Below the pieces are notes generated by a model that was given only the letters and a program-made list of their open reading frames with translations, was not told the DNA's origin and searched no databases. From Channallabes apus (taxonomy: Eukaryota > Chordata > Actinopteri > Siluriformes > Clariidae), in contig CM060113.1 of assembly GCA_030522415.1 (NCBI GenBank), forward strand, positions 15,614,151-15,678,150: a DNA stretch of 64,000 bases. Direction: 5' to 3'. The translations under genes and the position numbers were made by a program. Shown one piece after another: positions 22,232 through 33,200 of this stretch (position 1 is the first letter of the stretch; each line of letters opens with the position of its first letter).

Positions 22232-23288
22232 TATCCCCCCCTCTGGGACTTATAAGTCCCACACTAATTGGTTAATCTAGAGTGCGACTCCATGAGTCAG
22301 TCTTCCTTATACTAACTGGTGATTAAATTAAATCACTGGACTTTTATCAATGACCGACCCATGGACTCGCCCTCTAGTGGAGATTCGGCCAAACCTCTCC
22401 TTCCACCCTAGACTAGGAATAGGAGTAAAAGACTCGACCTCCATGACATCGTACTTTCCATTACTCAATAATATGACATGAACATGTACTTAATACAGTG
22501 ATTTTCTAGGATTACATCAATTGGATAAATCATATAACCTACAATGGAACATACAATTACACAATAACACAATACAATTTGTAAGAATGGATATACTTTT
22601 AAACAGCCTTGTTGTAATATAATAGTCTTCAACTCAGGTGCTTTGCACACCGCAGGGAGTCAGTTGGAGTCCACAAGAGAGGTTGCCAGCACGTCATTGT
22701 GGGCTCATGCCTTGGAAGATACTGTACACTTCAATATATGAACCAGTAAAGTCTCTTGTTAGAGATATATATGGCTGAGTTCGGGATATCCTTGATGACT
22801 GTGTCCAAAAATTCATCCTTGTCTGTTGTTGCTGGGAAATGCTGTTAATTTTAGGAAACCTTTGATTAATAAATTCATAAATCACATTCATAAATTTACT
22901 TGACACAGTAAAGTCACCCATTAACTGCTTTAATTAAATTTCTGCACCTGGAATAAAAGAGAACTGTGTTTAGTGGCATTACATATTGTCATAATCTGGT
23001 TAAGGCTTGCTTCCTTCTCGTGCATTTTTCCTGTGGAGGAAATTAAAATTAGTTGTCGCTGCTGCTGTTTTATCTGTAAAAGCAATATAGTGTTAGTTAA
23101 ACAGAAATGCATTTATACAATGTAGAGGACACAGTTAGTTGTCACACATAATCTGTACAATTGTTTGTCCTGTTAATTGTGTCAGGAGAAACCTGGTCGA
23201 AGTCAGTCCGTCAGTCAGTCTTGTTTGTATCAGAAGTGGATGCGGCTCTTAAGCAGATTCTCATTCTTAATTTGGAGCAGCGGAGTGT
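22232..23288 (-). other. Proviral 3' interior without recognisable gene
   Basis: The position expected for an env gene. I see only short frames and no signal peptide or fusion-type motif that I would defend. Confidence 0.4.
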
Positions 23289-24459
23289 TCAACGCTGTGC
23301 AATTTGGTATCCAACTTGTGCCAATAGTTGGTTATTTTCCAATAATGATTTCATTTCTTTGTATTTTTCTGATGTTAGGTTCTTCTTTCTTTCTTCCTTC
23401 GTTTTCGGTACCCATAGCTCTTTGTGACTCTCGTGTAATGGTTCAAGTGATACCACACGGTCTTGTCTTTCACTTGAATCACTGCTGGAGTGGCTGCCAC
23501 ACTTTGCGGGGCCCCGCCCTCCTGGGCTTGTCCCACTTCCTCCTGAACACTCGCAGATAGACCTGGTCTCCTGGAGTGATGGGACACGGAGCGTCTCTTC
23601 CTCCTTGTTCTTTTCCTGCACATAGATTACTTCATGTACGGCAGTTAGTTTCTTCATATAAGATTTTCAAATTGTTTAAGCGGTGGCCTTTATATGGCCT
23701 CTACAGAATGGCACAGGCATGGGTCGACCCGTAAGCATTCCATGCGGGGTTAGATGTGCATTTGTGTTAGGTTGCATGCTTGTTAGCTCATTGGTACAGC
23801 ATCAGTTAAACCTAGTGTAGCATTGTATTACTACAATTATTATTAACCTTGGCTTTGAGATTACCATTTACACTCTCTACCGTCCCCTGAGACTGTGGAC
23901 ATACACAAATCCTAGCTTTTCCCCAACCGTTGCAGCACCTGTCTTACATTTTCTGAATGAATATTGATCCATTGTCGGAACTCATCTCTGATGGAATTTC
24001 AAATCTAGATATCACTTCCCTTACGATTTGATAACTGTTCCTTACTCTTCATCTGCAGATATTATTGCTTTTACTCATCTACTAAATATGTCAGTTATTA
24101 CAAGCATGTATCTTTCGCCCAGAACACTCCTTTATCCTACCCACATAGTTCACCACTAAGTGATTAAATGGTCATTCTGGTACCGGTATATAGCCTATAG
24201 GTGTCGCTGTTTCCTTCCTGACATTATGCATAGCACATATCTCCCATGAAGCTAGGAACTCTTCAACCATAGCATGCAGATATAAAGACCAATACCCATG
24301 TTGCCTGATTTTTCTCACAACCTGTCTTCTTACACAATGGCCCAGTCCATGAGCATTTAAACCAGAAATATTCACCAGTGCTATGGGTGCTATAATCAGA
24401 CCTTCATGTGGACACCAAATACCCTGTGTGTCCTCCTGCGCTCCCCTCTGGAGCCACAT
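23289..24459 (-). pseudogene. Retroviral-type integrase remnant
   Basis: Minus-strand fragments: 24172-24459 carries an H..H and CAMHN segment like a degraded HHCC zinc-binding domain. At about 23971-23986 a frame reads SSDNG, the second catalytic Asp region. At about 23876-23900 QSQGTVESVNG matches the Glu region. 23289-23657 looks like the C-terminal part, ending in a Lys/Glu-rich stretch. Several stops and frame changes intervene. It would integrate proviral DNA if intact; here it cannot. Confidence 0.7.
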
Positions 24460-25244
24460 CGAGTGCTCGTACGGACCTGCTTGATGTTGAGTACAAATGA
24501 TATCCTCTTACTGAGGCTGTGGTTCTATAAGGACTATGTGCGCTTGCACAGCTAGTTGCCATTTTGATGCACACTTCATTTCTAAATCTGCCATGTTGTT
24601 ACCTTTAGCAACACAGTCATTTCCCTTTTTTACGGGTCTGACATTTAATGAAAGCCAATCATCTTGGTAGCATCAGAGCAGACATTAGTCTACTTATCCG
24701 TTCAGAATTTTGAATGGGAGTTCCTTCATGCTTTTTAAACCTTTGCTTCCATACGGTTCCAAACAGATGACATACACCATGGAATAGGCTGAATCTGTAA
24801 TTCAAAAATCAAAAAGTATTTGCCACTAGACCTTTGGCTAATTGACAAGCAGCGGTGAGCGATTTCAACTCAGCTAACTGAGCTGAACACGGTTGTGTAC
24901 AATGCTGAGATAGGATAGGTTTAAAATCTTCTCCATCCTTCATCACTACTGAATACCCTGTGTGACTTTCTACCTGGTCTCTAAACTAGATCCATCAACA
25001 AAATAAGTCACTTCCGCTTCAGCTATAGGCTTAGATTCAAAATCAGGTCATAACCGAGTAAATGCCAATGAGTTCACCACAAAACTATGAGTCACTCCTT
25101 TATAGGTTTAAGTGAGTGATTTAGCTGGATTAACTGTGTCACATCGCTTTATATTAATGTCGGGATATGTGAGCAGTGAAGAATGTGCTTGGAGGCGAGC
25201 TTGGGTTAGAACACTTTCCCCTTGTTTTTATCAATTTATACAAT

Positions 25245-25526
25245 CTATCGGTAACATGTTGTCAATGAAGATGCTGTTCTATATGCATAATGTACGACTA
25301 CAAAACCCTGTTGGTAGCATGTTGGGTCACCTTGAGTTATATTATCTAGCTTAGTGCTGTAGTAAGCTAGGGACTGGTTTTTCCTATCTCTGCAAGTTTC
25401 CTGCATCAGTATAGCTGAGGTAGATCCATCAGCCTGGTTCACTACATACCGATAGAACGGATTGCTATCATCAGGTACTGTATACCTAAAGTAGGTGCAG
25501 TCTGCATTTCTTTTTGATGGATTCAA
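25245..25526 (-). pseudogene. Retroviral RNase H / connection region remnant
   Basis: The frame contains YVVNQADGSTSAILMQE and AYYSTKLDNIT. This corresponds to the retroviral connection/RNase H segment where the pattern D-G-x-x-x-A-V-L-x-Q then AYxSxxLD is usual. The flanking sequence is out of frame. Confidence 0.62.
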
Positions 25527-26149
25527 ATGCTAACAGTATGTCTGTGTTCTATTTTAAGGTAGCACTTAGATCTTGCAGTTCTTCTTTTCTCATTATTATC
25601 TCCCTTAGTGGAGCTGATTTTTCCTGCATATTCCTCACTCCAGTCAGCATAAAACCTGTTAACCCTATTAAAGCCATCACTGTTTATCAGGCTGTGACAC
25701 TGGTGCCTTACTTATGCCTTCTAATTATGTATGTACTACGGCTGTCGTATCATGTGAAATTAGTCACCTTAACAATTTAACTTGAGGCTTACAGTATTGT
25801 AGTTTAGTTTATGACATTTTATGACCCCCTTACTAGCTTACGGTGTACCTTAATGGAATCATTCTGGCATGTTTCTAATGATGATAGACATATTAAACAG
25901 TCACCCATATGCTGACCAAGGCTATCTTCTATCCTTTAACCTCCTAAATCAGCTTCCACCTCTGATTGAATATATACAGTGAATGTTTGAACCACCGTGG
26001 CATTTTTGGTATCTATTTTGTCAACTTGCTCTTGTAAATGCAAATAAATGCAGTAGTTTACTCTTTTCTGCCATTTGAACACTGAAGAAGGCTGAACAAA
26101 TATCATTACAATAAAATATTTGGCTTAGGGAGGGACATTAGTCAGCAGT

Positions 26150-26320
26150 GTGTGTGGATTTGGAACTTCTGCTGGATACTTTCCTGTTTTACTAGTAACT
26201 GCATGTAAATCATGCACATGATGCCATTTATTTGTACCTGGCTTAATCACTGGGGAAAATAGGAGTATTGCAACAACTGGTCTCTTTTAGCACAGATGCT
26301 TTTAAAAGGCCTTCAATAGT
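26150..26320 (-). pseudogene. Retroviral reverse transcriptase N-terminal remnant
   Basis: A minus-strand frame around 26195-26270 reads SPVIKPGTNKWHHVHDL, and further on VPNPHTLL. These are the fingers landmarks (the KPG-x-x-x-W-x-x-V-x-DL and VPNP patterns) typical of gamma/epsilon-type retroviral RT. The catalytic YxDD region was not found in a clean frame. Confidence 0.62.
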
Positions 26321-27016
26321 GTTCTATATACCCGCTTTGCCTCAGGTCGTAAAGCATATTGTCTTACTCTGGGGGGTTCTACATCTGGTTTACAGTACAT
26401 TGTACTTGAAATTGGCTGGCTGATTTAAGTAGGCCTACCTCTGTATCATGTTTAGACTATAATTCAGATGGGACTTGACTATCCATTTGCCTATATAGCT
26501 AATTTCCCACAGTCGATTTCAGATGCTGATGCCAGTTGTGTTTGTGACTTGTGGCTAACTACAACTTCCTTAAGAAGTACGAATCAATTTATTACCACAC
26601 AAGATTTTTACACAGGTTTTATCTGCAGAATGAAATCAACATAAATCCTATGAGCTGCAATTCTATCCTGCAGTACATACAATATCACCTAAAGAACAGA
26701 ATCAGTTACATTGAACCACCTTTTTACAAAATCACACTCCTCTACACTGATAGCTGCTCCTTGCCGACCTATGATGATGATGTGTTGTGATGGGTCATAT
26801 ATCATTGTACAGTGAAAGTCTGACAGGGTAATTGTGCTTCAGGAATTTATGTTCAACATACACCCCTTCTGGAGAACACCATATTCGCAGTCCTAATTCA
26901 CCTAATAATCCTTTTCCTAGTAAATTAACTTGAGACTAATATGACTTGAGACTAATACAGGTATAGTCACACTCTTATTGTTGGGTTGTAGTAACTACTT
27001 TTTCTTCCCGAGAATC

Positions 27017-28292
27017 TTACGGTTCTGGCAAACTTTTCCAGATGTGAGAGGCATGACTTATCGGACCTGGAATGTTGTCCCCCCCCCCCCCCCTCATCCC
27101 TCGGGGCCGGGCAATGGCTATGCGAGGCAATTTAATCCATATCCCCTCATGCTTGGCCTTGGAGTGAAAACGTTGGTGACAGACGCAGGCATCTGGCTTG
27201 AGTTTGGAGAAAATGCTGCTGGTGATGTCATCACTGACTGAAGCTGGCTGGATTTTTGATGAAGGATTGCTTGTGGCCCTCTCTGTTTTTCTGGTAATCA
27301 GAGTAGCTTGAGTTTTTTTTCTTGGTTCGCTCTGTAAGGTTTCAAGCTGTAACTGCCTCCAGGTCACCCTTTAATGTCCTTGGGTCAACACTCTGCGTGC
27401 AAGGCCTGCCATACAACAGCCTCAAAGCCTCAAAGACAGTCCATCTATGTGGTATGTATGTACAGCCTCACTCGAGTCAGAAGCACGTTTTTCCTCTCCA
27501 CAAAGTCTTCACCAATAGAGTTTTTATATCAATCACCGATAAAAGCTTGCCTGAGGTCTGCTCGTCTAAGACCATGTCCCTGCACCCTCGTTGAATGCTG
27601 GGGAGGCGGTTGACAACACCCTCATGCCCCCACCTTTAATTAAAATTGGGAATTGTGGAACTGCCCATATTAAATAACAAATCCTCTTCACCCCCATCCT
27701 CTCTACTGTACAAAGATCTATGTTCAGTCTTTAATGGTGTAGCTATCTGCTTTTTACTGGTGTTTTAGTACTTCTGTCTGACCTCTCTCCACATGTCTGC
27801 ACCCCCTCCTGTTCCTCTACATCCTTCTCTACACATAGCTTTTCCACTCTCTGTAAATCTACCCCCACTTTCCTTATACCTCTCTGCATAACATTCCTTA
27901 TCCGTCTAACCAGAAACTTCCCCCATTTCCTTACGCTTAGGAATTCGACTGTCTTCCTGCACCTACTATATGGGGGAGGTGTAACTAACTCCTCTCTACT
28001 ACTTCGGCCTCACTATCCTGACTTTCTTAACTTTTTCCATCACTTCCTTTTTCTTTCTTACCAACTTCACTTATTCTTTCTTAACCAAAGCTAGGACTAC
28101 TCTCTCCTGCTGTCTTTTCAACTTCTCTAGACATGCTTTCTCTCTCTTGCCGCCGCTTTGTAATTTTCTTATCAAGGTGTCCATCTCAGAACACAGTGCT
28201 GAATCAAATGTCCCCTCCTTTGGCCATCTTGTAATCATATCGTTGGTCCTCTTTTTGCTACTTATTGGAGGTCTTAGTGATGAGATCTTCAC
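27017..28292 (-). pseudogene. Probable gag-like remnants of the provirus
   Basis: Two minus-strand frames (28071-28292, rich in Lys/Glu with helical spacing; 27017-27367, basic) occupy the gag position between the primer-binding region and RT. I see no CCHC knuckle. Assignment is by position only. A C-run at about 27080-27092 disrupts the frame. Confidence 0.35.
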
Positions 28293-28360
28293 ACAAAGGA
28301 TGCTTCGGCACTAAAGTCTCCACCGGAGAGGAGATTATGCTTTAGCCTATGTCACCACTT

Positions 28361-28425
28361 AGACATTTATTTATTTAATTTTTTATTTTATTTATTTATT
28401 TATTTATTTATTTATTTTTTTTTTA
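28361..28425. repeat. (ATTT)n microsatellite
   Basis: Long run of ATTT units inside the provirus; a shorter one is at 28676-28700. Confidence 0.9.
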
Positions 28426-29843
28426 TGCCTATGCACTTACTTAATGGCTAAATTTACTTACAACAATATACACTCTTTTAGAATCACAGAAGTATCCACC
28501 TCCACTTACCAAGGCTCATCAATGATAATCACTCCTGAATCTACACCACTTCCCTATTTTCAAATTAACACTTGGTAAAAAGCATAGTGCTTTTATGCAC
28601 CGTGAACACTTTTATCAGTAAGTGCGTAATGCCACAATATTAATATGGGGTTCATACACATTCACCACTCCACACTATTTATTTATTTATTTATTCATTC
28701 AGAGCTTCATCCCTCTTTTCCTAGAAAATTGGGCTTATTCTTTTCATACTTGTCCCCCTGCTAAAAGGGCTCATTGTTCCACTCACACGTGTCCCTTTAT
28801 TGATTAATATTTATCTATTTAATTATTAGGCTAGCTATTACTTTAATAGGGCTCATTCAGACACACGTCTCTGGACTGGCAGCAAGCTGCCCCCCCTCTG
28901 AGGGTTGCACACACAATTCCCTCGGGAGGTCCAGCCTGCTCACAGCACACCGAGCTCATCTCATTCAACCAATTCTCTCTCTCTCTCACACACACTAGGC
29001 AAACACAGAGCTCTCACACATTCAGACAGAAACAGATAGACACAAAACATCACTTAGACACAAACAATTGCAATTGCGTTCAACTTAAATCAACTTAATG
29101 GCACAAATCGTGCTCCCCATACGAAGAGATATTAATTACCCCTGTCACTCATATCAATAAAACATAAGGGGTGATTTCTTATGATGTACAGTTGTACATT
29201 CCACATACGAAGAGATATTAATTAATTATCACACCACCCAACTCATACCATATAACATTTACGGTGGCTACAAAAATTGCTTATGACATACAACAGTACG
29301 TTCCTCATACAACGGGTATTTTTTATTAATTGCTGGGTAACCTTACACAAGCAATATAACTAATTAAGCGCAAGTCCTTATTAACTTGTTGTACTACTCA
29401 TGCCATCCAATCAAGGCCCACTTGACAATGAGTACAAATTAATACCGAGATCATCTACCTTTTTCCTGTCCTGTTATCTATCAAAGCCCACTTAACAAAA
29501 CAAATAGACACCCAAATGCGCTTCCTCATACCGTCTGTTACTGTTGCCATCAATCAATGCCCACTTGACAACACCCAGACCAATGCAATGCTTATCTTCT
29601 CAATTCACTATCAGTACAACTGTTAGTAATCTGATGCATGCATTCTCTTCTGGAAACAAAGCCCATTTTAAATTACTTGAGTTGGAGAGGCCTTTATTAG
29701 GAGTCCTTACCACCATGGGTGATCCTCAGCCAACAACACAACCTAAGTATATAAGCAAAAGTTGCTTACCTTTGTAAGTGGCCACCTGGTTGTGCTGCTG
29801 ACCAAGGAAGCCCACGTCGGTCAGTCACCTTTGCCCTTTTTCC

Positions 29844-29861
29844 ACCCTGCTCGCAGCGCCA
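29844..29861 (-). other. Likely proviral primer-binding site (tRNA-Ser-like)
   Basis: Plus-strand ACCCTGCTCGCAGCGCCA ends three bases before the 5' LTR edge and looks like a tRNA 3' end including CCA. It matches a vertebrate tRNA-Ser(UGA) 3' end, as I recall it, at 17 of 18 positions. Confidence 0.55.
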
Positions 29862-29864
29862 TTA

Positions 29865-30207
29865 TGTTGTGGAAAAATACTCAGAGTCGGGCCTTGCTTA
29901 CAGAAGATTACGACCTTTATTATCAAACAACAAGGCTGGAGCTGTGTCCGTGGAGCAACTGAATTCTCTTGCTGTGTGCTATAGTACATATGCAGCGCCT
30001 GCCCCTCCTCTCTGCAACATCTGGGTTTCATTAAAGGGCCGTCTTTAGCCCCCCCAATGTAAAGCTCGGGTTTCCTATATGCAATGCACACAAAGAAGCC
30101 TATGTCCCTGCTTGCACACACATCCACGATTATATACTGATAAGGTATCTTCTAGCCCCCCAAAAGTAAGTAAAATCAAATGAAATCAAATAAAAATTTC
30201 TCCCATA
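29865..30207 (-). repeat. 5' LTR of the provirus
   Basis: 343 bp. In minus sense it carries the promoter-side LTR. The GGAC duplication follows at 30208-30211. Confidence 0.92.
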
Positions 30208-33200
30208 GGACCCAGCTGCGTTCCTCCGGCCCATACCCCTCCCACTCTACCAGGTACTGAAGGGAGCCCCCTCGCCTTCGGGAGTCCAGCAGTTGCTGGA
30301 CTCTAAACGCTGGGGCGCCCTCAATCTCCACAGCCCCAGGGAGTGAAGGGTCTACGACACCTCCGTCTAGTGGTCCCCGCATTACTGGCCTGAGAAGAGA
30401 GATGTGAAAGACAGGATTAATGCGCATGTGTGAAGGGAGTTGCAATTTAAAAGAAACAGGGTTGATTTGGGAGATTATAGGAAAGGGACCGATGAATCTG
30501 GGGGAGAGCTTACGGCAGGGGAGGTTGAGAGAGAGGTCCTTTGTCGAGAGCCAAACCCGATCTCCTACCTGGAGCGGAGGACTTTCCCGTCGCCGCCTAT
30601 CGGCGAAACTTTTGAACCGGCGAACTGCTTGGGAGATACTGGCATGCGCCCCCTCCCATACTTTTTCCGCTTTTTTAAACCACTCATCTACCATGGGGAT
30701 ATTGGTGGGAGTGGCATCCCAAGGACATAGCGGTGGCTGATGTCCGAGCACACATTGGAACGGCGTTAGGCCGGTTGAGGAGTGTCTTAGTGAGTTTCGC
30801 GCATATTCCGCCCAGAATAAACAGTCTGCCCATTCATGTTGCCGACTACTACAATATGCGCGGAGGAATGTCCCGAGATCTTGGACAGTCCGCTCTGCCT
30901 GCCCATTAGACTCCGGGTGATAGCCTGACGTTAGACTAACAGTGGTCCCCAATTTCTGGAAAAAAGCTTTCCAGACTTTTGCGATAAATTGGGGACCACG
31001 ATCGGAAACAATATCCTCCGGTATGCCGTAGTAGCGAAACACATTGTTGAATAGGGTTTCCGTCACCTGGGAGGCGGTTGGGAGGGCGCAGAACGGAATA
31101 AACCGGCAACCTTTTGAGAAGCGGTCTACAACCACCAGGACGGTCGTGTACCCTTTAGACACTGGCAGGTCCGTCACAAAATCCACCGCTAGGTGGGACC
31201 ACGGTCTGTTAGGTGTAGGTAAGGGCATTAATTTTCCAACTGGCAACCCTCGAGGGCTCTTGGTGGTTGCGCAGGTAGCACAAGACGAAACGACTGTTTT
31301 CACTGTTTCCCGCAAATTTGGCCACCAGAACCGAGGTTCTAGTAGTTGACGTGTTTTTAGTTCGCCGGGATGTCCTGATGATAAGTTGGTGTGTGCCTCT
31401 ACGATCACTCGTTCACGCAGTGACTCCGGCACGTAGGTTCGATTCGGAGGACAGCCCGGCGGCACGGGTTCTGACCGTGTCGCTCGGGCTATCTCCGCAT
31501 CGAGGTCCCACGTGATCGGTGCCACCACGAGCGACGGGGGCAAAATGGGTTCAGGCACCTGGGGTCGGTCCTGCGTCGCAAAACAGCGGGATAACGCGTC
31601 CGCCTTTAAATTCTTCGAGCCGGGGCGATAAGTAATACTAAAATGGACCCGAGTGAAAAACAGTGCCCAGCGGGCTTGTCGGGGGTTTAGTCTTTTTGCT
31701 TGTTGGAGGTACTCCAAGTTCTTATGATCTGTGAGTACCGTGAATGGATGTTCCGACCCTTCCAACCAATGCCTCCACTCCTCTAACGCCGCCTTTATTG
31801 CAAGCAGTTCGCGATTTCCGATATCATAGTTGCATTCAGCAGGTGTCAGTTTTCGCGAGAAAAAAGCACAGGGGAATAACTTCTCCGGGTGGCCATGGCG
31901 CTGTGACAGTACCGCTCCGAGTCCTACCTCCGACGCATCGACCTCCACTACGAAGGGCTTGTTAGGGTCGGGCAGTTTTAATATAGGTGCGGATGTAAAA
32001 GCTTGTTTTAGGCGCTGAAACGCCCCGCGCGCGTCCAGCGTAAACTGGTGTAATTTGCGCGGTTTACCCTTTAGTAAGCTAGTGAGCGGTGCTGCCAGTG
32101 TACTATAGCCCCTAATAAAGCGCCTGTAAAAATTGGCAAACCCGAGGAAGCTTTGTAGCGCCTTCACTGTTGTTGGCTCCGGCCATTGGAGTACCGCTCT
32201 GACCTTGGCTGTGTCCATCCTGACCCCCAGTGGCCCTATGCGATAGCCCAGGAATGCACCCTCTGTTTTATGAAATTCACACTTCTCCGCCTTCACATAG
32301 AGCCCATGTTCCCTCAGTCGATGGAGGACGGCGGTCACATGACTAACGTGCTCTTCGTATGACCGAGAGTAAATTAGGATGTCATCCAAATAAACTATCA
32401 CGAACCGGCTTAACATATGTCGGAGCACGTCATTCATGAACCCCTGAAACACCGCAGGAGCGTTCACCAGTCCATAAGCCATTACATTGTATTGGTAATG
32501 ACCTGATGTAGTGCTAAACGCTGTCTTCCACTCATCTCCCTTGCGAACACGAACGAGGTTATAAGCGCTGCAGAGGTCAAGTTTGGTAAAGATGGACGCG
32601 CCGCGGAGCAGATCGATCGCGGCCGGAACCAGGGGCAGCGGGTGCTTATATTTCACTGTGATGGTATTGAGCCCTCGATAATCAATACACGACCGAAGGC
32701 CCCTGCCTTTTTTCTCGATAAAAAAGAACCCTGCCGATGCGGGTGACGTGGAGCGACTAATGAGCCCCTGCTGGAGAGCCTCTTTCACGTATTCCTCCAT
32801 GGCCCGTGTTTCTGGCACGGACAATGGATAAATCCGCGAGCAGGGCGGTGTTTTCCCCGGCAGGAGGTCAATAGCGCAATCCCACGGGCGGTGAGGGGGA
32901 AGTCGTGCAGCTGCCTTAACACTAAAAACGTCTTTAAATTTCACATACTCCGATGGCACTAGGGTCGAAACTAGGGTGCTAGGACTTTCTACTGTAGTCG
33001 TTTGGGCCATCAATGAGGTTGGCATACAGAGTTTCGCGCATCGGGGGGACCAAGAGAGGATGCGAGCACTTGCCCAATCAAAATTCGAGTTATGAGAGCT
33101 AAGCCATGGGAGGCCGAGCACGACGGGCTGACTCACCTGGGATATTACATAAAATTCTAACTCCTCAGTGTGATTAGGGAAAGTTAACCGTAGGGGCACG

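Larger units (their letters stand above)
21889..30207 (-). mobile_element. Retrovirus-like provirus (ERV1/epsilon-like), internally decayed, with near-identical LTRs
   Basis: Two 343-bp direct LTRs (21889-22231, 29865-30207) differ at one site by eye. A 4-bp GGAC sequence flanks it (21885-21888, 30208-30211). The coding strand is minus: gag-like, RT, RNase H-like and integrase remnants appear in that order from right to left, all with stops and frameshifts. RT and integrase resemble retroviral rather than Gypsy types. No env was recognised between 22232 and 23289. It inserted into the chromodomain codons of the Gypsy element. Confidence 0.8.

Noticed and set aside
22232..23288. env gene of the provirus
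   Set aside because: Position fits, but there is no signal peptide, cleavage site, fusion-peptide-like or transmembrane pattern in any frame that I could defend.
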